Of a stretch of DNA of 29,305 nucleotides, positions 1-8,000 are shown in pieces. The notes below the pieces were generated by a model, which was given only the letters and a program-made list of their open reading frames with translations, was not told where the DNA came from and searched no databases. The stretch spans positions 1 to 29,305 of the IMG/VR virus record IMGVR_UViG_3300032050_000599, one strand, 5' to 3'. Position 1 is the stretch's first letter, and each line of letters opens with the position of its first letter. The position numbers were made by a program, and so were the translations under genes. The DNA comes from a virus.

Positions 1-1
1 C

Positions 2-1243
2 ATCCGCGCCGCGCTCACGCTCACGGCTGGCGCTGCGGTGTTGACCGGTTCGGACATGGTGATCACCGGCGCGCAGACCGTAACCGGCAACATCTCGCAG
101 GCGAACAACGGTCGCGTCGCCGCCCTCGCGCACGGCCCCGGCAACGGCGTGCCGTCGTTGTATATGCTCACCACGACCCGAATCCTGCGCGCCCCGCTGG
201 CGAACATCACAAGCGGCAGCACGACGTTCGTCGCGGACTCGATGAGCGAAGTCACGCCAGGGGGCTTGAATACCAACGTCAGCACCGGCTCGACGCCGTT
301 TCTTGCGCTCGATGTCGCCGGTTCGCTAGACAAGCTGGTCATCGCGGCGGCGGCAAGCAACGGCACGGTCTACATCACCGACTACAACGCGTCCGGCGCG
401 CAGCTTGATCGGCGTTCTTCTTGCCTGACCACGCAGACCGTCAGCGCCAACCGCGACCTCGACACTCCGGTGTTCATCCATGCAATCCAAGCTGCTTCGC
501 CGACTCTGTGGGTGGAGGACGGCTGGCTGTTCTGGCTCTACTCGACCGCCACGACGGCGAACCTAAACGCCTTCAGCGCTTATCCGCTGGCAGCGGACTG
601 GGAGTTCCAAGCGGAAGTGCCGAACCGCGTCGTCTGCCCGAAAATCACGCTCGGCGCGACACCCGCGAAGCTCTACCGGGTTCTGGTCAACTGCGTCGAG
701 AACATCGGCGACTCGACGATGGGCGTCGCTCCCGACGCCTACCGCGTGCAGGTTCGCACCAGCGGCATCGACGACAACAGCGGCGCGTGGACGGATGTGT
801 CGCCAGACGGCGACCTCTCTGGCCTCGGCACGCCGTCGAGCATCCAGTTCGCGTTCCAGTTCCGCACGGCGGGAGTCATCATGCTCCCGGCTCGCATCCT
901 GTCGCTCGCGCTTCTCTACGAGACCGACGACGCGCTGCCCTCGCAGTACCGGTGGAACTTCGGCGACTTCAACGCCGCAAACGGCACGTTCGCCTGGGTC
1001 CAGGTCGCGGCCTTCGGCGCGACGCCGGGCGTCCACACGATCAACATCTACCGCGCCGACACCGACGCGCTGGTGCTGACGCAGGCGTCGACCGGCACGA
1101 CCAACGGCGCGTTCGAGAACTGGGGCGGTAGTTCTTGGCACAACGGCATTGGCGATGACACCGTCGGCCGCCGCCGCCGCTTTGTGCCAAGTGGCTCACT
1201 GCCGGGCGGTGTCGACCTCTACGCCAAGATAACGGTCGCCTAA
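2..1243 (+). CDS. Virion structural protein, 5'-truncated by the window edge
   Basis: The reading frame is open from base 2 with no start codon that must be used, so this is the C-terminal part (at least 413 residues) of a longer protein. The GTG at 38 is only the first possible start inside the window. The protein is rich in Thr, Ala, Gly and Ser with many short beta-strand-like stretches and almost no Lys. This fits an extracellular beta-rich virion protein such as a fibre, decoration or appendage subunit. No catalytic motif is visible. It sits directly upstream of a repeat protein and the neck genes, where head-associated or decoration proteins are often found. Codon choice favours CGC, GCG and CTC, unlike the neck and tail-tube genes but like the distal part of the J gene. 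The structural role is inferred from composition and position; I do not recognise the family. Confidence 0.6.
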   Translation: MRAALTLTAGAAVLTGSDMVITGAQTVTGNISQANNGRVAALAHGPGNGVPSLYMLTTTRILRAPLANITSGSTTFVADSMSEVTPGGLNTNVSTGSTPFLALDVAGSLDKLVIAAAASNGTVYITDYNASGAQLDRRSSCLTTQTVSANRDLDTPVFIHAIQAASPTLWVEDGWLFWLYSTATTANLNAFSAYPLAADWEFQAEVPNRVVCPKITLGATPAKLYRVLVNCVENIGDSTMGVAPDAYRVQVRTSGIDDNSGAWTDVSPDGDLSGLGTPSSIQFAFQFRTAGVIMLPARILSLALLYETDDALPSQYRWNFGDFNAANGTFAWVQVAAFGATPGVHTINIYRADTDALVLTQASTGTTNGAFENWGGSSWHNGIGDDTVGRRRRFVPSGSLPGGVDLYAKITVA

Positions 1244-1244
1244 C

Positions 1245-2291
1245 ATGGCCCTGCTGGCGGGAGGCGCTTCCGCGCAGCTCATCCGCGCAGTAGGGACTGC
1301 TGGCGCGGTACAGGGCTTTAGGGCCGGGAGTCCGCTGGTCAGGCCGGGGCTGGCCTCATCTCTGCCATTTTTGGCGGGGATGCAGGCCGGCGATGGTCTC
1401 GGTCAGGTCAGTCAGTCGCTCGGCGAAATCGTCGGTTCACTCTCCGTTACCCTTCAGTCGGCAACGCTTGCCGCCACTGGCACGCTAGAGGCTGATGGGG
1501 GCGTAGGCTCCCTTAATGTAACGCTCGACTCTGCAACGCTTGCGGCAAGCGGTGCGCTGAACATTGTTGGTTCGGCGTCTATACCCCTGGCCTCGGCGTC
1601 GCTTAACTCCAGTGGACGCCTTCTTATTCAGGGCGTGTCCTCAATTAGCCTTAATGCCGCAACGCTTGCGGCGACGGGTCAGCTGAGGCTTAGCGCGCAA
1701 CTTGCCACCCAACTGAATGGAGCAGTACTTTCCTCGTCGGGCAGGCTGGACATTCGTGGACAGGCGACAATCGCGCTCGCCAGTGCCACGCTTTCCGCTG
1801 CGGGCGCGCAGGAAGTTCAAAATTCCGGCACGCTTTCGCTTACATTGGCATCGGCCAGTCTATCTGCGGCTGGCAAGCTGGATATTCGCGGGCAGGCCGG
1901 AATCAACCTTGCGTCGGCGGGATTGCTTGCAACTGGCGCATTGCCAATTGTCGGCTCGAGCACCACAAACCTGGCAAGCGCGAGCCTTTCGGCGATTGGT
2001 CGGCTGCAAATCTCCGGACAGGCCGGAGTTGGGCTGTCGGGCGCGGCACTGTCGGCAGTCGGCAGGCTGGACATTTCGGGTCAGGCCGCGCAGTCGCTTG
2101 AGGGGGCAATCCTTTCGGCAACGGGCAAGCTTCAAATTTTGGCATTGGCGTCCATTTCGCTGGATAGTGCGACCGTATTTGCGACCGGCATAGAGCCTAT
2201 CCCGCCCACTGGAATCTTGGCGGTGAACGTCAAGGTACAAAGTCTCTCGTACACCGCAAAGGTTGGGACGCTTGCCGTTAGGGTTCACTAG
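1245..2291 (+). CDS. Repeat-containing virion protein (about 12 x 21-22 residues)
   Basis: This 348-residue protein begins one base after the preceding stop. No clear ribosome-binding site is visible, so its translation is probably coupled to the upstream gene. Residues 1-63 form a Gly/Ala-rich lead-in. Residues about 64-320 are about twelve tandem imperfect repeats of 21-22 residues, built around a core like LASATLSATGRLDI with a Gly at the turn. A short beta-strand-like tail follows. Cys is absent. The regular alternation of small and aliphatic residues suggests stacked beta strands (solenoid or fibre). Similar Ala/Ser/Thr/Gly repeats occur in minor structural proteins of many tailed phages. 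Its exact place in the virion is unknown; a decoration or fibre subunit is the likeliest reading. Confidence 0.65.
   Translation: MALLAGGASAQLIRAVGTAGAVQGFRAGSPLVRPGLASSLPFLAGMQAGDGLGQVSQSLGEIVGSLSVTLQSATLAATGTLEADGGVGSLNVTLDSATLAASGALNIVGSASIPLASASLNSSGRLLIQGVSSISLNAATLAATGQLRLSAQLATQLNGAVLSSSGRLDIRGQATIALASATLSAAGAQEVQNSGTLSLTLASASLSAAGKLDIRGQAGINLASAGLLATGALPIVGSSTTNLASASLSAIGRLQISGQAGVGLSGAALSAVGRLDISGQAAQSLEGAILSATGKLQILALASISLDSATVFATGIEPIPPTGILAVNVKVQSLSYTAKVGTLAVRVH
1434..2208 (+). repeat. Tandem 63-66 bp coding repeats
   Basis: About twelve diverged copies of a 21-22-codon unit lie in the gene at 1245-2291. Each encodes a variant of L-x-S-A-x-L-x-A-x-G-x-L-x-I-x-G. They are conserved at the protein level and only partly at the DNA level, so they are old duplications rather than recent slippage. 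Confidence 0.8.
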
Positions 2292-2295
2292 GTCA

Positions 2296-2307
2296 GTCAT
2301 GGGTGAC
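2296..2307. promoter_or_regulatory. Intergenic dyad GTCATGGGTGAC upstream of the neck gene
   Basis: The site has the form GTCA-N4-TGAC and lies in the 51-bp gap between the repeat protein and the neck gene. It is the exact reverse complement of the site at 29180-29191. A TAGAAT hexamer at 2331-2336 could be a -10 element, but no convincing -35 is spaced to it. It belongs to a set of similar sites before other genes; operator or promoter function is inferred. Confidence 0.45.
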
Positions 2308-2342
2308 TAGCCGTTTTGCCCTCTAAATGGTAGAATTAGGGC

Positions 2343-2687
2343 ATGATGCTGCGTCCGCACACGCCCTGCAAAGTCACCCCGAGTAGGGGCTTTGACCTTT
2401 ACGGCCAGAGAAGCTCTGGAGTGCCGTTTAGCACCAAGTGCGCGGTCGTAAAGATTCAGGTCCGGGACGATAAGACGGCAGTTCGAGCCGACAGCTCTGC
2501 CTCGAGAGGCTACGCCAACGAGGAGACTATCGATGCCCGACTGCTGTTTCTGCCGCACGTGAAGGTCGACAAGGGCGACAAGCTGACCCTCCTGGGTGTG
2601 GACCTTCGGGTAATCGAGGTTATGCCCCGGCACGACCTTCATGGAATTTTGGACCACAACCAGGTGGATGCGGTCGTATGGGCGTAG
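2343..2687 (+). CDS. Putative neck / head-closure (head-tail connector) protein
   Basis: This small 114-residue protein is placed where lambda-type and HK97-type phages carry head-completion or head-tail joining proteins, directly before a gp10-like gene. It has an N-terminal Arg/Cys-containing strand and a long central segment predicted to be beta-rich (residues 30-110), with no enzymatic motif. Start: ATG 2343 is followed by a second ATG at 2346; an AGGG about four bases upstream supports this region. It overlaps the next gene by ten bases. I do not recognise the sequence itself; the role comes from gene order, so a different neck component is possible. Confidence 0.55.
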   Translation: MMLRPHTPCKVTPSRGFDLYGQRSSGVPFSTKCAVVKIQVRDDKTAVRADSSASRGYANEETIDARLLFLPHVKVDKGDKLTLLGVDLRVIEVMPRHDLHGILDHNQVDAVVWA

Positions 2688-3379
2688 TCATCAAGGGTTC
2701 CGAAGAGCTGGCCAAAACGCTTTCGCTGCTTGGCGGAGACGTTGCTATGGCTGGACGCTACGCGCTTCGGCGTGGGGCAATTCTGATGGCAGAGACGGCC
2801 CAGAAGTACGCCCCGCTGGAGTACGGCCCCCTGGAAGAGTCCATCAAGGTTGCTAAGGAAGAGCACCTTGGTGTGAATTCTTGGCAAAACAAGGTCTTTG
2901 TCGATGTTGCGACCCCCGCCCCACGGCGTAAACGCAAGGGCAGGGCTGTTGTCGTTGGTGACTACGCGACCTATGCGGAGAACAACATTCCCCGTGGAAT
3001 CGGTACCGGCGAGGAGTCGAGGGCTAAGGCGGCTCGTCTCGGCGTCAAGGTCGGCCCGCGTTTTATGTCGCGCGCCTTCCGGGATACGAGGCCTAAAATT
3101 AAGGCAGATATTGAGGACTCGATTGCAGCGGCGCTTGCTCGTCGCCAGATAAAGCGGACTGCGGCAACGCAGAAGACTACCTCAAGGACTGTGTCTGTGG
3201 CGTCGGCTAAGCGCAAGGCAAGGACTCCGGTCGTTGTTAAGGCGCCCAAAAAGGCGAAGCGTGCGCCCCCGAAGAAAGCTCCGGTTCGCACGCCCAAGGC
3301 AAAGGTGACGCCGCGTAAAGCGCCGGCTGTAAAGCGTCCGCGCCGTCTTCAGCCCAAGCGAAAGCCGAGAACTCGCTAA
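2678..3379 (+). CDS. HK97 gp10-like tail-completion protein with a basic C-terminal tail
   Basis: Residues about 1-155 resemble the HK97-gp10-like tail-completion family. There is an alternating helix with SEELAKTL near the start, the AEKAP-type element AQKYAP, a GDYATYAENN segment (compare the family's 'YA.flE.GT') and a C-terminal region with PRFMSRAF. Members sit at the neck-tail junction and help terminate or join the tail. Residues about 155-233 are an added tail made almost only of Lys, Arg, Ala, Pro, Thr and Val, resembling histone H1 or AlgP tails. Such a tail should be disordered and could touch DNA in the neck; that is inference. The ATG lies inside the preceding gene, and the TAA overlaps the next ATG by one base. 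Confidence 0.75.
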   Translation: MGVVIKGSEELAKTLSLLGGDVAMAGRYALRRGAILMAETAQKYAPLEYGPLEESIKVAKEEHLGVNSWQNKVFVDVATPAPRRKRKGRAVVVGDYATYAENNIPRGIGTGEESRAKAARLGVKVGPRFMSRAFRDTRPKIKADIEDSIAAALARRQIKRTAATQKTTSRTVSVASAKRKARTPVVVKAPKKAKRAPPKKAPVRTPKAKVTPRKAPAVKRPRRLQPKRKPRTR

Positions 3380-3774
3380 TGAAGGAGCTTGTAGATATTG
3401 CGAACTACCTTGCTACGAACGGCCACGGCCGTTCAAGCGGCAGTGGTCGCAACATTTTCGTGAATCATCTTCCTGCCGCAATTAACGCAGGCGTGATGAT
3501 TCGTCAGGACTATGAGGGTGTCTCGTATCAGCATGAGCTGCCGGGATACTTTAAGGCTGCGTTTCAGGTGATTGTGAGAAATCCGGATTACGTTGCAGGC
3601 CAGACTTTGGCCGAGAACATCACGGTCACCTTGAACAAAGAGCGAGTGGTTATTGGAACGATGAATGTCAAGTACATCCGTCCCATCCAAAAGCCAATCG
3701 TTTTTCCGGCATCGGAAGGTGACTACCTCGAGTTTTCCACCTATTTCGATGTTTGTTATTCGATGACTAGCTAG
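3379..3774 (+). CDS. Tail terminator / minor capsid-type tail completion protein
   Basis: This 131-residue protein is translationally coupled to the gp10-like gene (TAATG overlap). Position, size and the pattern of strands (a central LPGYFKAAFQVIVRN segment followed by a C-terminal FSTYFDVCY strand) fit the tail-terminator proteins that cap the tail tube and stop its growth (Minor_capsid_3 / gpU-like group). The next gene encodes the tail tube protein, as expected for this order. The assignment rests on synteny plus weak sequence resemblance. Confidence 0.6.
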   Translation: MKELVDIANYLATNGHGRSSGSGRNIFVNHLPAAINAGVMIRQDYEGVSYQHELPGYFKAAFQVIVRNPDYVAGQTLAENITVTLNKERVVIGTMNVKYIRPIQKPIVFPASEGDYLEFSTYFDVCYSMTS

Positions 3775-3787
3775 TTAGGAGTTTTTC

Positions 3788-4306
3788 ATGGGTACCGAAA
3801 GCGTAAAGCTCGGTGTCTGCACCGTCACTTACGACAGTGTGGACCTGGGTCTGACGAAGGGTGGCGTTGAAGTCGAAGTGGCGACCGAGACCTATGAGGT
3901 TATGGTTGACCAGTTCGGCAACTCGCCCATCAATGAGTATGTGACGGCTCGTACGGTCACGGTTCGTGTGCCGTTGGCAGAAAGCACTCTGGAAAACCTC
4001 CAGAAGATTATGCCGGGCACGACGCTGGTGACGAGCGGCACTATTCCGAACCTGAAGAAGCGTGCGGATGTGAAGAACGGCATCGGCCTCAATATGCTGG
4101 ACTACGCTGAGAAGCTGGTTCTGCATCCGAAGGCGCTGCCGACGACCGATAAGTCTGAGGACTTCATCGTTCCGCTGGCCGCACCGTCCGCCTCTATCTC
4201 GTACGCCTACAAGCTGGACGAGGAGCGCATCTTCAACGTGGAGTTCAAGGGCTACCCGAACACCTCCACGGGCCTCCTGTTCCAGATTGGTGACGAGACT
4301 GCGTGA
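3788..4306 (+). CDS. Major tail (tube) protein
   Basis: This 172-residue protein is of the usual size for siphovirus tail tube subunits and lies between the terminator and chaperone genes. It starts at ATG 3788 after an AGGAG Shine-Dalgarno. It is predicted to be largely beta-stranded; the C-terminal half contains ISYAYKLDEERIFNVEFKG, typical of tube proteins in which a final strand pairs the subunit core. Its codon use and strong ribosome-binding site fit a highly expressed structural protein. A hairpin terminator immediately downstream would let this gene be transcribed more than the tail assembly genes. Confidence 0.75.
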   Translation: MGTESVKLGVCTVTYDSVDLGLTKGGVEVEVATETYEVMVDQFGNSPINEYVTARTVTVRVPLAESTLENLQKIMPGTTLVTSGTIPNLKKRADVKNGIGLNMLDYAEKLVLHPKALPTTDKSEDFIVPLAAPSASISYAYKLDEERIFNVEFKGYPNTSTGLLFQIGDETA

Positions 4307-4314
4307 TAAACTAA

Positions 4315-4326
4315 GTCACCTGTGAC
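4315..4326. promoter_or_regulatory. Intergenic dyad GTCACCTGTGAC
   Basis: A perfect 12-bp palindrome (GTCAC-CT-GTGAC) begins nine bases after the tail tube stop and lies just before the terminator hairpin. It is the most symmetrical member of the GTCA-N4-TGAC set found in gaps of this window. Function is unknown; a protein-binding site is inferred. Confidence 0.45.
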
Positions 4327-4330
4327 CAAA

Positions 4331-4362
4331 GGGGGCCAGCAATCCCGCTGGCCCCCTCTTTT
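4331..4362 (+). terminator. Rho-independent terminator after the tail tube gene
   Basis: A perfect 10-bp GC-rich stem (GGGGGCCAGC paired with GCTGGCCCCC) with a six-base loop is followed by TCTTTT. It lies between the tail tube gene and the chaperone gene and would reduce read-through, giving high tube and low chaperone/tape-measure expression. Confidence 0.9.
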
Positions 4363-4373
4363 CGGGAGAAATC

Positions 4374-4727
4374 ATGGCTACAAAGCTTTTGAACTTGGAC
4401 GAATACGGTGAAGTCGAGACTCTCACCATTCAGCTTAACGGCAAGGAGCACAAGCTCCAGGAAATGACCGTGGCTGACTTCATTTGGGTGCAGAAGGAAA
4501 TCAAGCGGCAGGAGTCCATGAAGGACGAAGTCGCGGTTTTCGAGTCCCTGGTGGATATGCTGCACCGGCAGTTTCCCACGATTGAACGCCATGAGCTTGA
4601 GGGTATGCCGATGGGCAAGCTCCGCAAGCTTATGGACTTTGTCAATTCGATTGCACAGCAGGGCGCGGAGGGGGCGATTGCAGCGGCGGCTGCTGAAAAC
4701 CCTCCGACGGCGGAGCAGAGTGCCTAG
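4374..4727 (+). CDS. Tail assembly chaperone, short form (gpG-like)
   Basis: This 117-residue product is made when ribosomes stay in frame. It follows the tail tube gene and precedes the tape measure gene, the fixed position of lambda G and its analogues. It is largely helical in the second half (KLRKLMDFVNSI) and ends in an Ala/Glu-rich tail. Such proteins bind the tape measure protein during tail tube assembly and are not in the finished virion. The start has a CGGGAG Shine-Dalgarno shortly upstream. A -1 slippery site lies eight codons before its stop. Confidence 0.8.
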   Translation: MATKLLNLDEYGEVETLTIQLNGKEHKLQEMTVADFIWVQKEIKRQESMKDEVAVFESLVDMLHRQFPTIERHELEGMPMGKLRKLMDFVNSIAQQGAEGAIAAAAAENPPTAEQSA

Positions 4728-5011
4728 ATTTTGGCTTTCTGTTCTGCCGGGTAATTAGGGCATACGGAATGTCGGTGGAGGAAATCTACCGACTTCCAAT
4801 TCGGACCTTCTGGGCTATGGAAAGCAATATCGGAAGGTTGATGGCGGAAGAAGACTTGCGAACGGTTCGACTGCTTGTGACGGCCCAAGCGCCTAAAGCA
4901 GCCGAAGAAACAACGCGGGTCTTGGCGCAGGAGATGGGAACGGTAGTTGTCGAGCAAGCGGTTCGTGATGAGGCTGGATTCGCCCGACTAAAGGGCATTG
5001 CGCAGAGGTAG
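4374..5011 (+). CDS. Tail assembly chaperone, frameshifted long form (gpGT-like)
   Basis: A -1 frameshift at 4697-4703 joins the first 110 codons to a second frame that runs to 5011, giving about 212 residues. The second frame is closed by TGA at 4694-4696 and opens exactly at the slippery heptamer. The T part contains the segment DFGFLFCRVIRAYGMSVEEI followed by YRLPIRTFWAM, a pattern typical of chaperone T domains, in which a helix precedes a 'L-P...F' element. The only ATG of the second frame, at 4769, has no ribosome-binding site and would cut the domain, so separate translation is unlikely. In lambda the GT form recruits tail tube subunits to the tape measure. Confidence 0.85.
4697..4703 (+). 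other. -1 programmed ribosomal frameshift site A AAC CCT
   Basis: The heptamer AAACCCT fits the X-XXY-YYZ rule in the zero frame (codons AAC CCT). After slipping, the anticodons re-pair with AAA and CCC. It lies at the only place where both frames are open together before the zero-frame stop at 4725. Confidence 0.8.
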
Positions 5012-5018
5012 ACAGAAA

Positions 5019-8000
5019 ATGTCCATTGGCAATCTTAATGTAACGATTACGCTCAACAACGGGCAGTTTACTGCCGCGTTGACGCAGAGCGGCGTTGCAC
5101 TTCAGCAGTTCAATGGACAGGTTCGTGTCGCCAATGCAAACATCGCGAATACGAGCACCGCGCTGTCCCGGTTCGGCACCAGGCTTCGCGATACCGTTGT
5201 CACTCTCGGCCTTGCTCGAAATGCGGTCCTAAACGTCTGGACGGTGTTCGGTGCGCTCCCTGCTCAGATGGTCCGCGTGACCGCTGAGTTCGAGCGCATG
5301 AACATCCTTCTCGCCAATATGTCCGAGGGGGCAAACTTTGGCGAGAAGATGGAAGCTGGCAAGGTCCAGTTCCAGCAGATTATCGACCTTGCTCGTAAAG
5401 CGCCGTTCAGCATTACGGCAATTCAAGACGCCTGGGTGAAATTCAGGTCTGCCGGCCTGGATCCGGCAAACGGTTCGCTTCAGGCGCTTCTTGATGCCGT
5501 GGCCGCTTTCGGTGGTACCGACGACATTCTGAAGCGGGCTTCCATTGCTATTCAGCAGATGGCGGGTAAGGGCGTCATCTCAATGGAAGAGTTGCGTCAG
5601 CAGTTGGGTGAAGCCGTGCCTACGGCCATGAAGAACATGGCCGACAGCATGGGCATTTCAATCGAGGAGCTGGTTAAGCGCATTTCAAAGGGCGGCGTTA
5701 AAGCCCAGGAGTCCCTGCGCGGTCTGTTCATTGAGTTTCAGAGGCTTTACGGCGGTCAGGCAGAAAACCTGATGCAGAGCTTCAGCGGTCAGCTTTCCCT
5801 CTTGACCACGGATATGAAGCTCTTTGCCAACGAAGTCGTAACCAATTCCGGCCTTTTTGCCACACTTAAGGATGTAATGGTTCAGGTTCGCGAGGCCTTT
5901 GCGAATCCCGCCTTTAAGCAGGCTATTACGGAGTTTGTCGCTGGCTTGGCGTCTGGAATTAGGACGCTCGTCACCTTCACCCAATGGGTAGCCGAGAACG
6001 GCAAAGAAATTGCTAGGTGGGTCGTCATCCTTGGTAGTGCGCTCATTGGCATCAGGCTGGTGGCGCCCGCATTGATGGCGGTTGGTACGGCCGGCCTCGC
6101 AGCTGGCAAGATGCTTCGCGATTTCGTCATTTGGATGCAGATTATTGTCGGCGTCTTCGTTACCTCGGGACTTCGCGCTGCCATTGCAAACGTCCGTATT
6201 CTGCTTGCTGGACTTTTCGCAATTAGCCCGGCCGGCTGGGTCGCGATTACAGTTGGTGCGTTGGCAGCGGTAGGTGCATGGCTGGGAACCGTTGCAAGGC
6301 GGGCAGACGAAGCGACCGAAAAGCTTAAGCTCTTTTGGGACTCCGCAAGCGCAAAGGAAATCGACGATGCGCAGAATGGGCTTAAGCAATACCAAAAAGA
6401 CCTAACTGGGGTTTTGAATGCGCTTAGGGATGGCGGAAAATATTTCGTAGGCGCTGCGTCTGGCGTCGCTACGTTCGTTAAATTTTCGGACGAAGAGAAA
6501 AAGGCTCTCGAGAAAAGGCGAGACGAGCTAGTCCAGACGATTATCAGCACCCAGGCCGACATTGACCGGGCGAAGCGTTCCTTGGCGCAGCGAGAGGGCG
6601 ATGCTGAGTCGCGGAAGTATCAGTTTGATGTCAAGCAGATTGTTGACCGGATTCGCGCAAAAGGTTTGGCGGAGCAGGTTGCAGAGAGAGACCGCCTTCA
6701 GAAAGCCGAGTCTGACGCTAAAATTGCTGCGAAAAAATACGCCGAATTTACTATCGACTCGATGGATAAAACTCAGAAGGAAATTAATACCTATCTTGAG
6801 GGGCAAATCGAAAAGCAGCGGACCCTGCTTGCCAAGGTAAATGACACGCGCATCCGAAGCATTATCACGCAGAACATTGACGCGCTTCAGGCCTTGAAGC
6901 AGGGCACGACGGAACTAACGCAGGGCGCAATCGACTCCCGGACAGCTGGTGTCCCGGATATGTTTGCGGGCGACGACAAGAACGCCAAAGACCCCCTTGG
7001 CAAGTTTGTTAACGGCATTGAGCGCCGTATTGCTCGCCTGCGTGCGCTGCTTGATGGCGAAAAAGAGATGCCGCAGGAGCTTGCGGACTTTCAGGAGCGC
7101 CTAACGAACCTTGGCGGAGCCACTGCGTTTGATGGAGTTGGCTATTCTGCTGCACAGGTTGAAAACGCCAAAGAACTTGTTGGCACGATGGCGTCTTTGA
7201 ACGACCAGGTGCAGAAGCAGAACAATCTCAACACGCAGTCCAAGTATGCCATGGATGGCATGGCAACTCTGCTTGCTTCGGTTTCGGCGGAGCAGCAGAA
7301 GTGGGACCGTGTGCTTCGCTCTGGTGGCATTGACGAGACGAATACCGCGCTCGAGTCGGTTAACAAGCAGCTGGAGAAGTTTCGCGAGAACATTCAACCG
7401 CGTGACCAGGAGGCGTTTGATGCGATGGCAAAGCGCGTCTCAGATATGGCGCGTGATAATGCGGCAAACGCAAAAATCTCCGAGCTTATGCTGCTGATTG
7501 AGCAGGACCGCGATAAGCTGCTTGTCCGTTCTGCGGACGTTCGCGCTCGGGAGGTCGAGCGGTTCAAGCAATTGCTTGACCTCTATGTGAAACAAAATCT
7601 GCTGACCGACGAGCAGGCGGCAAAGATTCGTAAGCTGGCAGACGAGTGGGCGAATCAAAAGACGCAAATTCAAGCCCTTGAGTCGCCGCTTGGTCAGCTC
7701 GCGAAGGAGTGGGCCGATGTAACGGCCAACATGAAGAAGTCCACCGCCGAATGGGTGAGTTCTGGCGTTGACGCCTTTATCGAGTTTGCGATGACGGGTA
7801 AAAACACCTTTAAGGACTTTGCCAAGCAAATTCTTAAGGACATTGCGAAGGTCATTCTTCGCGCCATCATTGCGCAGGCAATTTTGTCCGCGATTGGCGT
7901 AACTCCTGGCCAGACGGCCAGCACAGGCAGTGCCTTTAAGGACATTCTGGGCAATATGTTTGGGGCAAACATTGGCGCGGCTAGCGCAAAAGGCAACGTG

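Noticed and set aside
4769-5011. Separate 80-residue gene from ATG 4769
   Set aside because: No ribosome-binding site, and the start would remove half of the T domain; the -1 frameshift explains it better.
4998-5018. TTG start of the tape measure gene
   Set aside because: ATG 5019 has AGAGG at good spacing, and the extra seven residues look like translated leader.
5685-6562. Overlapping - strand open frames within the tape measure gene
   Set aside because: They overlap each other and a clear tape measure gene, with Ser/Ala/Arg-rich composition expected of a shadow frame.
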